This document shows positions 9,275 through 17,530 of a stretch of 64,000 nucleotides of DNA, one piece after another. This DNA is from Comamonas sp. SCN 67-35 (lineage in GTDB: Bacteria; Pseudomonadota; Gammaproteobacteria; Burkholderiales; Burkholderiaceae_C). Location of the stretch: the NCBI GenBank assembly GCA_001725255.1, contig MEFV01000017.1, forward strand, positions 1 through 64,000, written 5' to 3'. A program made the position numbers and the translations under genes. The notes under the pieces were generated by a model. The model ran no database searches, had not been told where the DNA came from, and saw only the letters and a program-made list of their open reading frames with translations. Position 1 is the stretch's first letter; each line of letters starts with the position of its first letter.

Positions 9275-11215
9275 TTACGCCTTCCATGGTACGGTCTCTT
9301 CGGCAGCGGGTGCAGTTTCGGCACCCGGCCTGTCCGGATCCGCGGTGTGGACGGCCTTGCGGGGCAGTTCCAGCGTGACGCAGGTGCCTTCGCCAGGACG
9401 GGAATCGACACGCAGCAGCGCACCGACGCGCGAGGCCCGGTCGGCCATGATGCCCAGGCCGACATGCAGCGAATCCGGCGACGCCGTCCGGGGTTCGAAC
9501 CCCCGGCCGTCGTCGCTCACCTCGAAGCGCCAGCACGGATGGCGCTGCACGCTCACCCGCACGACGCGGGCCTGCGCATGCTTGCGCACGTTGGACAGCG
9601 CCTCCTGCACGACATGCAGCACCTGGATCTGGACGTCCGGGGCGAGCGGCATGCCCTGCCCCTGCATCGACAGATGGGCCGAGAGACCGCTTTGCAGTTC
9701 GAATTTGGACAGGGTCGAGCGCAGCGCCTGCTCGATGTCCTCGTCCTGCGTGCGCGTGCGAAAGTGCACGAGCAGCTCGCGCACGTCCGCATAGGACTCG
9801 CGCACGCCCTCGCGCAATTCCGCCACGCTGCGATCGCGCGCCGCATCGTCGCCCTTGGCGATGGCCCCCTGAAGCAACTCGGTCTGGATCTTCAGGAACG
9901 CCAGCGACTGCGCGATGGAATCGTGCAGCTCGCGGGCGATGAGGCCGCGCTCCTCGGCCACCGCGGCCTCGCGCTCCAGCGCACTCACACGCAGGCCCTC
10001 GATGCCGTTGGCCAGATGCTGCGCCATGGTTTCAAGCAGTTCGCGCGCATCGCGCGTGAGGCGATGCTCCTGCCGGTACAGCAGAGTGACCTGCGCGAGC
10101 AGCTGCTGGTGCTGGCGCACGGGAACGCTGATCACGCTCCTGAAGCCGAACTCATGGCAGTGCGGCAGCCGCGTGCCCCCCTCGGCCGCGACGGTGACAG
10201 CGCTCAGGCGCGCCTGCGCCTTGGGCTGGCTGCACACGCAGGCGCCCGTTTCCAGGCACTGCTCGCGTTCGGCAAAGCCGGGCGGCAGGCCGTCGCCCGC
10301 CAGCAGCACGTAGCGCGCGTTGGCTGCGTCCGACCAGCGCACCATGGCCGCGTCGGCCCCGGCCACCTCGCGCACGATGCGTGCAAAGCCCTGCGCAAGC
10401 ACCTGCAGATCACCTGCATCGGCCACCAGGGCACTGACGGCATACAGCGCGGACAGGCGCTGGTTGCGTTCCTCGACGCTGGCGGTCTTCTCGCGCACCT
10501 TGCGCTCGAGCTCCTCATGCGAGGACTGCAGCGCATCGGCCATCTGGTTGAAATACTGCGCGAGCTGGCCGAACTCATCGTCCGAATCCACCGGAACGCG
10601 CGTGGCCAGGTCGCCCTGACGCACCCGGGCCAGCGCATGCTGCATGCGCGACAGCGGCGCCAGCACCAGAAAGTAGCTCATGACCATGAACACGATGGTG
10701 GCCACGACCGCCATGCCCAGCATGAAAATCTGAAAGACGTGCAGCGCCGCGGTCCAGCGTGATATCTGGACCTCCATCGCGTTGACGAACCGCTCCACGT
10801 AGACGACGAATTCATCCGCCACGCCGGCCGCCGCCACCGCCGCATGCCCGCCCTGAGGATCGGCCCAGTCAGCGCGCGCGTGCTGCCAGTGCGCAGCCAG
10901 GGCGTCAAAGCCGGTGTGCACATCGGCACTCCAGGGAACGAACAGCGGGCGCGCCGGGTTGCCGGTGCGCAGCAGTTGCATGCTGGCATCGAACTTGCCG
11001 GAAAGTTCGTGCAGGCGCGCCGCATCATCGTCGCGAAGCGCCAGCGCCATGCGCACCGCATACAGACGCAGACGCCCGGCCTCGTTGATGGAGGCCGCGC
11101 CCCCTTCGAGTTTCCAGGTCACCCACAAGGTGAGCCCGATCGAGAGCACCGCGAGGAGCAGGAAAGCGCAGCCCGTGGCGATCAACCGGGTGGTCAACGT
11201 CGGCTTGTGCTGCAT
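9275..11215 (-). CDS. narX: Nitrate/nitrite sensor histidine kinase NarX
   Basis: This is a membrane sensor kinase of 646 residues that phosphorylates NarL. Membrane segments at about 11-33 and 158-182 flank a periplasmic domain. Its start, INEAGRLRLYAVRMA, matches the nitrate-binding P-box, including the Arg in AGRLR. A HAMP domain, a cytoplasmic GAF-like region with a cysteine cluster (CLETGACVCSQPKAQ), the histidine box ARELHDSIAQSL (HisKA_3 type) and an ATPase domain (NVRKHA, DDGRGFEP, GLGIMADRA) follow. The ATG at 11215 was chosen because the membrane segment begins right after it. The longer open frame runs into the divergent mobA and is not homologous. Confidence 0.93.
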   Translation of the reverse strand: MQHKPTLTTRLIATGCAFLLLAVLSIGLTLWVTWKLEGGAASINEAGRLRLYAVRMALALRDDDAARLHELSGKFDASMQLLRTGNPARPLFVPWSADVHTGFDALAAHWQHARADWADPQGGHAAVAAAGVADEFVVYVERFVNAMEVQISRWTAALHVFQIFMLGMAVVATIVFMVMSYFLVLAPLSRMQHALARVRQGDLATRVPVDSDDEFGQLAQYFNQMADALQSSHEELERKVREKTASVEERNQRLSALYAVSALVADAGDLQVLAQGFARIVREVAGADAAMVRWSDAANARYVLLAGDGLPPGFAEREQCLETGACVCSQPKAQARLSAVTVAAEGGTRLPHCHEFGFRSVISVPVRQHQQLLAQVTLLYRQEHRLTRDARELLETMAQHLANGIEGLRVSALEREAAVAEERGLIARELHDSIAQSLAFLKIQTELLQGAIAKGDDAARDRSVAELREGVRESYADVRELLVHFRTRTQDEDIEQALRSTLSKFELQSGLSAHLSMQGQGMPLAPDVQIQVLHVVQEALSNVRKHAQARVVRVSVQRHPCWRFEVSDDGRGFEPRTASPDSLHVGLGIMADRASRVGALLRVDSRPGEGTCVTLELPRKAVHTADPDRPGAETAPAAEETVPWKA

Positions 11216-11270
11216 GCGCGCAAGTGTACGGCGCGGCGGCTGCCGGACATCGATCCCTGACAATCCAGGC

Positions 11271-11966
11271 ATGCGCCACGACACGACTTCAACCCCGGTT
11301 CCAGACACGGAGGGCGCAGCCATCCAGGCGCCGACACGCGAGACCATCGGCGGCTGGATTTTGGCGGGCGGCCGCGGCGCACGCATGGGCGGCAAGGACA
11401 AGGGCCTGCTGCTGCTTCATGGTCAGGCGCTGGTGCATTGGGTGCTGCGGCGCCTGCGCCCGCAGGTGGCAAGCGTCGCCATCAACGCCAACCGCAACGA
11501 GAGCGCCTATGCGCAGCTGGGGGTTCCCATCCACGGCGACGGCAGGGATGATTTCCAGGGCCCGCTGGCCGGTTTTGCGACGGCGCTTGCGCACTTGTCA
11601 ACACCATGGGTGCTGACAGTGCCCTGCGACACTCCGCTCTTCCCCGCCGATCTCGCGGCGCGCCTGGCCCACGCAGCGTGGCAGGCGGGCACCCCGATTG
11701 CCATGGCCGCAGCCCCCCGACCCGACGGCTCGCTGCAGCCGCAACCCGTGTTCTGCCTGATGCACCGCAGCCTTGCCACCAGCCTGAACGAAAGCCTGGC
11801 CAGCGGCGAGCGGCGCATCCACCACTGGGCCATGGCGCAAGGCTGCACGCTGGTACCGTTTGGGCCGCCGCAGGACGACCCCATGGCGTTCTACAACGTC
11901 AACACGCCAGCCGAGCTCGCGCAGCTACAGGCGCAGGCGCCGGAAACGAGGCAAACCATGACATGA
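11271..11966 (+). CDS. mobA: Molybdenum cofactor guanylyltransferase MobA
   Basis: This enzyme transfers GMP from GTP to Mo-molybdopterin, giving the guanine dinucleotide form that NarG needs. It has 231 residues. The nucleotide-binding signature WILAGGRGARMGGKDKGLL lies near residue 28 and GPLAGF near 95. The acidic motif is in the PCDTPLFP segment. The start at 11271 leaves 55 bases to the divergent narX. An open frame continues upstream but overlaps narX. Its place beside the nar genes fits a role in nitrate reductase maturation. Confidence 0.93.
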   Translation: MRHDTTSTPVPDTEGAAIQAPTRETIGGWILAGGRGARMGGKDKGLLLLHGQALVHWVLRRLRPQVASVAINANRNESAYAQLGVPIHGDGRDDFQGPLAGFATALAHLSTPWVLTVPCDTPLFPADLAARLAHAAWQAGTPIAMAAAPRPDGSLQPQPVFCLMHRSLATSLNESLASGERRIHHWAMAQGCTLVPFGPPQDDPMAFYNVNTPAELAQLQAQAPETRQTMT

Positions 11967-12004
11967 GGCACGGCCTTCGCCATGCCTTGCTCCTGATGTA
12001 TCGG

Positions 12005-13627
12005 TCAAGCCACCCGTCCGGGCCTCTTGAGAGGCCGGTGCGCCACCTGCGGCTCTCGCTCCAGCGCCTCCAGCAAATACCGCTCCTGTGGCTTCTCCGA
12101 AGCGGTCTTGGGAATCTGCGCCAGCACCTGGATGCAGTCGGGCACCATGCCGCTCTCCAGTTGCCCGCGGCAGACGGAAAAGAGCTGCTGCGCGTCGAAC
12201 GCCGCGCCCGGCTTGGGCACGACGGCCGCCACCACCTCTTTCTCGCCAGGGGCCAGTTGCGCGCTGGGCACGCCGTAGACGTACACGTCGTCCACCAGGC
12301 CCGATTCGGCGATGACTTTCTCGATGAAGGCGGTGGCGATGAACTCGCCGTTGCGCCGGATGCCGCTGCCCTTGCGGTAGTCGAAGTAGAGCCAGCCGCC
12401 TTCGTCCTCGTGCACCACGTCGCCCATGTGCAGCCAGCCGCCCGCGCACCTGCGCTGCGATGCTTCGGGGTTGCCGTAGTAGGTGACGACGAAGGGCTCG
12501 CCACTGGCATGGCGAAACAGCAGTTCCCCCGGCTCGCCGCGTGCCACATCGCGGCCGTCTTCATCGACGATGCGGTGCACCAGCGTGGGCGGCGGCTTGC
12601 CGATGCTGCCCACCGGGCCCTGGCCCGGGTAGTTGAAGGTCAGCCCCCCTTCGGCGGCGCCGTAGAACTCCAGAATCTGCACGCCAAAGCGCTGCTGAAA
12701 ATCCTGCCAGATGGCCGCCGGCATGCCGGCGGACACCACGCAGCGCACCGGGTTGTCGGCGTCGTTGGCGCGGGGCGGTTCGGCATAGACCGCCGTGGTC
12801 ATGCCGCCGAGCAGGGTGAAGCTGGTGGCACCGTATTTGCGCGTGATGTCCCACAGCCGCGACTTGGTGAAGCGCCGCGAGAGCACGCAGCGCAGGCGGC
12901 ATGCCAGGGCAGCGCCCAGGGTGAGGAGCTGCGCGTTGGCATGGGTGAGCGAGAGGCCGGAATACAGCACGTCGCCCTCGCGGTAGGCAAACAGGCGCTG
13001 GGCCAGCGCCGCCGTGTCGCAGTAGCGCCGGTGCGTGAGGACGATGCCCTTGGGATCGCCCGTGGTGCCGGAGGTGAAGATCAGCTCCAGCGCGCTGTCC
13101 GGGTCGGTGGTGGCAATGGGCAGATCGAGCGCGGCCAGGGGCGCGGCGGCTTCCCAGTCGATCACATCGCCCCAGGCCGGCAGGGGGCGATCCCCCTCGT
13201 CCGTGGCGAAGGCCAGCACCCAGCGCAGGCTGGGCAGGCGTGCGCGCAGCGGCTGCAGGTGGGGCAGCGCGTAGTCGGCGGCAAAGGCGGCGCTGCACTG
13301 GCTGCTGGTAAGCAAAAAATGCAGCTTGTCGCCCCTGGTGCGCGGATCGATGGGCACGACGGCAGCGCCGACGATGCTGGCGGCCACCATGGCTTCGACG
13401 AATTCCACGTGGTTGGCCATGAGCAGCGCGATGCGTTCGCCCGGGGCGATGCCCTGATCGAGCATCACCTGCGCCAGACGCCGGCCGTTGTCCCACAGCT
13501 GGCGGTAGCTGCGCACCTCGTCGGGGCGCTGGCCTGCGCCCTCGATGGTCAGCACGGGAAAGTCGGGCAGCTCGGCCGCGCGGTTGGCGATCAGGCCGGC
13601 AAAGATGTTGTTGGGGTAGTGGCTCAT
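12005..13627 (-). CDS. AMP-dependent acyl-CoA synthetase/ligase
   Basis: This is an ANL-superfamily adenylate-forming enzyme of 540 residues, expected to activate a carboxylic acid to its CoA thioester with ATP. The P-loop motif is FTSGTTGDPKGIVLTHRRY near residue 190. The motif EFYGAAEGG (A5) and the hinge region GWLHMGDVVHEDEGGWLYFDYR follow. The C-terminal lysine motif is PKTASEKPQERYLL, a variant of the usual PKTxxGK. It is the last gene of the four-gene minus-strand operon and starts 12 bases after the thiolase stop. The substrate cannot be named. The whole operon suggests degradation of a fatty, alicyclic or aromatic acid. Confidence 0.85.
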   Translation of the reverse strand: MSHYPNNIFAGLIANRAAELPDFPVLTIEGAGQRPDEVRSYRQLWDNGRRLAQVMLDQGIAPGERIALLMANHVEFVEAMVAASIVGAAVVPIDPRTRGDKLHFLLTSSQCSAAFAADYALPHLQPLRARLPSLRWVLAFATDEGDRPLPAWGDVIDWEAAAPLAALDLPIATTDPDSALELIFTSGTTGDPKGIVLTHRRYCDTAALAQRLFAYREGDVLYSGLSLTHANAQLLTLGAALACRLRCVLSRRFTKSRLWDITRKYGATSFTLLGGMTTAVYAEPPRANDADNPVRCVVSAGMPAAIWQDFQQRFGVQILEFYGAAEGGLTFNYPGQGPVGSIGKPPPTLVHRIVDEDGRDVARGEPGELLFRHASGEPFVVTYYGNPEASQRRCAGGWLHMGDVVHEDEGGWLYFDYRKGSGIRRNGEFIATAFIEKVIAESGLVDDVYVYGVPSAQLAPGEKEVVAAVVPKPGAAFDAQQLFSVCRGQLESGMVPDCIQVLAQIPKTASEKPQERYLLEALEREPQVAHRPLKRPGRVA

Positions 13628-13639
13628 TGATTCACTCCT

Positions 13640-14878
13640 TCAGCGGCCCAGCAGCGTCAGGCAGGCCACGGCCTCTTCCACGCCGGCCAGGCCGCCGCCG
13701 TTTTCCGCCAGCGCGATGCGTGCGCCCGGCACCTGCCGGCTTCCTGCCTCGCCGCGCAGCTGCGCAACCAGCTCGAACACCTGCCCCAGGCCGGTGGCGC
13801 CAATGGGGTGGCCCTTGCTCTCCAGCCCGCCGGAGGGGTTGATGGGGATGCGCCCGCCCAGCGCCGTCTCGCCGCGCTCGGCGGCCAGGCCGCCCTGGCC
13901 CTCGGGCACCAGGCCCAGCAGTTCGGACTGCAGCACCTCGCCAATGGCGGTGGCGTCATGCACCTCGGCCACGCCCACATCCTGCGGGGCGACGCCGGCC
14001 TGTGCGTACAGGCGCTCAGCGGCCTTGCGCACCAGGTGGTTTTGCAGGTCATCCGCCGCGCGGTCGCTGCCCGTTTGCAGCACGCAGCCGAGCACGCGCA
14101 CCGCACGGCGTGCGTCGCCCTGCAGGCGCTTCAAACCCGCCGCGTTGCAGACGATGGCCGCCGCCGCGCCGTCGCTCACCGGTGAGCACATGGGCAGCGT
14201 CAGCGGGTAGCTGATGGGCGGCGCGGCCAGCACCTCGGCCACGCTCATGGCCTCGCGGTACTGCGCCAGCGGGTTGTGCACCGAATGCCCGTGGTTCTTG
14301 GCCGCCACCGCCGCAAACTGCGCCTGGGTGCTGCCGTACAGCCCCATGTGCAGCCGGCCCATGGCGGCGTAAATGTCCATGAACACGCTGTAGGGGCGCG
14401 GCGACTGGCTGCCCGCGGGCGGCGTGACGCCCTCGCCCATGGCCAGGAGGCGCGCCTTGCTGGCCTCGACCTCGTGCACGTCCCAGGCACCGTCGAAGGC
14501 GGCGAACATGCGCGCCTTGTCGTCGGACACCATTTTTTCCGCACCCACGGCCAGCACGATGTCGGCTGCGCCACTCGCTACCCCCTGCACCGCCAGGTGC
14601 AGCGCGGTGCTGGCGCTGGCGCAGGCATTTTCGACGTTGACCACCGGGATACCGCTAATGCCCATGGCCCGCAGCGCCAGCTGGCCGCGCACCATGTGCT
14701 GGCCCTCCATGTGGCCCTGGGTGGCGTTGGAGAAAAAGGCCGACTGCAGCTGGCCACTAACGCAGCCCGCGTCCCGCAGCGCGGCCTGCACGGCCTGGCG
14801 CGTAAGGTCCTTGACGCTCAAGCCCAGGTGGCGGCCAAACGGCGTCATGCCCACGCCGGCGATGTAGATCGGTTCCAT
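13640..14878 (-). CDS. Thiolase-family protein (SCP-x / lipid-transfer type acetyl-CoA acyltransferase)
   Basis: This is a thiolase-fold enzyme of 412 residues, expected to carry out CoA-dependent C-C bond cleavage. The nucleophile Cys is in NVENACASASTALHLA near residue 88. The motif HDATAIGEVLQSELLGL and the C-terminal NPSGGLESKGHPIGATG supply the histidines of the active site. The usual second catalytic Cys motif (CxG) near the C-terminus is not evident: the region reads ENGGGLAGVEEAV. That is typical of the SCP-x-like subgroup. The start MEPIYIAGVGM at 14878 fits the family. The in-frame ATG at 14917 lies within a dispersed repeat and adds no homology. Confidence 0.85.
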   Translation of the reverse strand: MEPIYIAGVGMTPFGRHLGLSVKDLTRQAVQAALRDAGCVSGQLQSAFFSNATQGHMEGQHMVRGQLALRAMGISGIPVVNVENACASASTALHLAVQGVASGAADIVLAVGAEKMVSDDKARMFAAFDGAWDVHEVEASKARLLAMGEGVTPPAGSQSPRPYSVFMDIYAAMGRLHMGLYGSTQAQFAAVAAKNHGHSVHNPLAQYREAMSVAEVLAAPPISYPLTLPMCSPVSDGAAAAIVCNAAGLKRLQGDARRAVRVLGCVLQTGSDRAADDLQNHLVRKAAERLYAQAGVAPQDVGVAEVHDATAIGEVLQSELLGLVPEGQGGLAAERGETALGGRIPINPSGGLESKGHPIGATGLGQVFELVAQLRGEAGSRQVPGARIALAENGGGLAGVEEAVACLTLLGR

Positions 14879-14900
14879 GGGGGGTGTCCCAAGAATAGGG

Positions 14901-14953
14901 GTCAAATCAGCCTCCATCGCTTGTCCATAAAGCGCTGGAAGCTATTGATCAAG
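14901..14953. repeat. Dispersed comamonad repeat, copy 1
   Basis: This intergenic copy lies between the thiolase and the saccharopine-dehydrogenase-like gene. It shares the pattern TCAAAT, CTCCA, CGCTTG, AAAGCGCTGG, AGCTATTGATCA with the other copies listed here, reading as the reverse complement of the copy at 61202. Confidence 0.65.
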
Positions 14954-14959
14954 GAGCAA

Positions 14960-16075
14960 TCACTGTTGCTTGATGTCGTAAGACAGATAGCCCTCGGCCG
15001 CCTGCGCCGCCAAAAGTTGGCGTGCACCCAGGATGCGGGCACTGGAGCCAAAGCCCACGCCCTTGAGCTGCTTGCCGAGCACGCGCATGGCGGCCTCGGC
15101 GCCGAACACGCCGGTCTGCGAGTAGGCGCAGCTGCCGCGGATGATGACGCTGACCGACTGCGTGTTGCCCCGCGCCTGGCAGGACACCAGCGCGCGGTGC
15201 ACCTCGGGCGTTTCGCGCGGCGGCTCGACCTGGGTGATCTGCTGGCCGATGGCGTTGGTCACCTGCTCCTGCGCGGCGGCGTCCAGGTTGCGGTGCTCCT
15301 GCTCGAACTGCTGCAGCACGCCGAAGACGGCCATCATCATGTCCTGGTTGCCCAGCGAGAACAGCACCTGGCAGTTCTTCACCCGGGAGTCGCGGTGGTA
15401 CCACACCGGCTCGCCCGCGCCGCCCCAGGGCATGGCCTTGAGGATGCGGTGCACGCCGGGCACGCTCACGTCATACGCCGTGGCCCAGGGCCATTGCACC
15501 AGCTCGCCGCCCTTCAAGTAATACATGGGCTTGGTGCACATGCGCAGGAAGGACATGGTGGAAGCCACGCTGATCTGTGAGTCGCCGTAGTACAGCAGGT
15601 CCAGGCTGTCGATGCCCGGGGTTTCCAGCGCAATCTCGGCGGCAATCGCGCCTTCCGTCCACATATAGGAGTTGGCCGGGCACAGCGCCAGCTCCTTGCG
15701 CTCGAAGGCGGCGGCGTATTCCTTTTGCAGGTACAGCATCCAGTCCGTCTCGCCCGTGGTGTCGAAGTAGTGACAGCCCGCGTCCAGCGCCGCCTGCACC
15801 ACCGGCTCGCCCAGCTGCATGAAGGGGCCGACGACGTTGAGCACCACCTGTTTGCCCTTGAACAGCTCGGCCAGGCTGGCGCGGTCGTGGCCCACGCCCA
15901 CGCACTGGTAATCGTGGCCTTTGAGCTCGGGAATCTTGGCCATCTCGGCCTGCAGGCGCTCGGCATTGCGCCCGGCGGCGATGAAGGGAATGCCGCGCGT
16001 GGCCAGCTTCCAGGCGGTGAGCTTGCCGGTGTAGCCGCTGGCGCCGTACAAAACGACTTGGTATTGCGTTGCCAT
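14960..16075 (-). CDS. Saccharopine dehydrogenase-like NAD(P)-binding protein
   Basis: This 371-residue protein opens with a Rossmann motif VVLYGASGYTGKLTAWKLA. The segment VVLNVVGPFMQLGEPVVQAAL and then CHYFDTTGETDW follow, as in the saccharopine dehydrogenase NADP-binding family. That family includes trans-acting enoyl reductases and many uncharacterised oxidoreductases, so the name does not imply lysine metabolism. Its position between a thiolase and an acyl-CoA dehydrogenase suggests a reductase role on a CoA-linked or free intermediate. It starts 30 bases after the acyl-CoA dehydrogenase stop. Confidence 0.75.
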   Translation of the reverse strand: MATQYQVVLYGASGYTGKLTAWKLATRGIPFIAAGRNAERLQAEMAKIPELKGHDYQCVGVGHDRASLAELFKGKQVVLNVVGPFMQLGEPVVQAALDAGCHYFDTTGETDWMLYLQKEYAAAFERKELALCPANSYMWTEGAIAAEIALETPGIDSLDLLYYGDSQISVASTMSFLRMCTKPMYYLKGGELVQWPWATAYDVSVPGVHRILKAMPWGGAGEPVWYHRDSRVKNCQVLFSLGNQDMMMAVFGVLQQFEQEHRNLDAAAQEQVTNAIGQQITQVEPPRETPEVHRALVSCQARGNTQSVSVIIRGSCAYSQTGVFGAEAAMRVLGKQLKGVGFGSSARILGARQLLAAQAAEGYLSYDIKQQ

Positions 16076-16105
16076 GGTGTTGTCTCCTGATGGGGTTGGT
16101 TGGCT

Positions 16106-17341
16106 TTAGAACAGGTCGGGATTCATGAGGTGGTAGCCGCCCTTGATGGCGAGGATTTCGTTGCAGCCGTCTTCGATCATCGAAGCGCGGGCGTCGCGCA
16201 AAATCTTCTCTACCGGGTAGTCGCGCGTCATGCCATTGCCGCCGTGGATCTGCACCGCGTCGCTGGCCACCTCGAACGCGGTTTGCGTCGCGGTCACCTT
16301 GGCCGCCATGGCCGCCTGCAGGGCCATGACCGGGGCGTCGAAGTTGTAGTGCAGCACCCGGCGCGAGAGGGCGCAGGTCGCCTCCACCTTGCGGAACATG
16401 TGGAACAACCGCTGCGCCACCGACTGGTGGCGAATGATGGGCACGCCGCCGGCCTTGCGCTCGTGTGCGTAGCCCAGGGCCAGGTCATACGCCGAGCGCG
16501 CGCAGCCGGTGAAGATGGCCGACATCAGCCCGTTGGCCAGCGTGTGCACCAGGTAGGTGGCCTGCTGGTACTGCTCCGGCCCGGCCAGCAGGTGCGCCTT
16601 GGGCAGGCGCACGTTGTCGAAGTAGATCTCGCCCTGGTTCAGCGCACGCTGGCCCATCTTGTCCAGCGGCTTGCCGCGCGTGATGCCGCGCGTGTCCATG
16701 GGCACGATGACCACGGCGCCGTTTTTCGTGTCCGGCCCGCTGCCCGTGTCGCAGGCGGCGTAGAGGATGCCGACCTGGCCGATGGTGCCGTTCGATACCC
16801 AGGCCGACTTCTGGCCGGTGATGATGAGCTCGTCACCCTGGATCGTCACCACGCAGTTGGGGCGCCCGTACTGCCCCTCGGGGTGGAACAACATGCGCGC
16901 CGGGTCCAGCGTGTCCGTGCCGTGGTCGGGCTCGGTAATCATCCAGCAACCCAGCTTGGCGTCGGTCGCGATGCTGCGGCAGAACGCATTGCCCAGGATG
17001 GCGCTGATCATGGCCGGGATCAGCCCCGCGCCGATCGAGATCGCCAGGCCCGCGTCGCCCCAGCCCAGTTCCTCGAACAAGATCGCCATGGTGCGTGCGC
17101 GCTCCGCCGGGGGCATGGAGAGCAGGTCGTCCACGCCAAAACCCAGCGCGGCAAACTGGCCGTACATGGGCCACAGGGGCGAGTCGGGGGCAATCACCGC
17201 CTCGGGCGCCATGCGGTCGAGCTGGCGGCCCAGGGGGCGCAGCACCTCGCTGGCAAAGCGGCGCACCGTGGCCTGGATGGCGGCGGCGCTGTCGGTCAGT
17301 TCGGGCTCGGCGCCCAGGGGGGTCAAAGGCACGTAGGCCAT
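16106..17341 (-). CDS. Acyl-CoA dehydrogenase
   Basis: This is an FAD-dependent acyl-CoA dehydrogenase of 411 residues and the first gene of the operon. FAD/substrate-binding segments include WMITEPDHGTDT and QKSAWVSNGTIGQVG. The C-terminal helix has QIHGGNGMTRDYPVEKILRDAR and then IEDGCNEILAIKGGYHL. Where most family members have the catalytic Glu in the motif YEGTNEI, this protein reads EDGCNEI, which aligns an Asp with it. Whether another residue serves as base cannot be told without a structure model. The start at 17341 is followed upstream by a region shared with the divergent MalT-like regulator. Confidence 0.88.
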   Translation of the reverse strand: MAYVPLTPLGAEPELTDSAAAIQATVRRFASEVLRPLGRQLDRMAPEAVIAPDSPLWPMYGQFAALGFGVDDLLSMPPAERARTMAILFEELGWGDAGLAISIGAGLIPAMISAILGNAFCRSIATDAKLGCWMITEPDHGTDTLDPARMLFHPEGQYGRPNCVVTIQGDELIITGQKSAWVSNGTIGQVGILYAACDTGSGPDTKNGAVVIVPMDTRGITRGKPLDKMGQRALNQGEIYFDNVRLPKAHLLAGPEQYQQATYLVHTLANGLMSAIFTGCARSAYDLALGYAHERKAGGVPIIRHQSVAQRLFHMFRKVEATCALSRRVLHYNFDAPVMALQAAMAAKVTATQTAFEVASDAVQIHGGNGMTRDYPVEKILRDARASMIEDGCNEILAIKGGYHLMNPDLF

Positions 17342-17530
17342 GGGTGTCTCCTGTGGTTGTCAAATGGCGTGCAGCCACTGTAGAAACCGCGCTGGCCCGC
17401 CACCATCCCCTGAACCCCACCATGAAAGGTGAACGCGGGGCGATCTGACGGGGGATGAGGCGGGGGAGCACATGGGGGATGGGGCAAGCCCTCTCCCGCC
17501 ACGAAGCCCCGCTGGCTAGACTCCGAGGCC

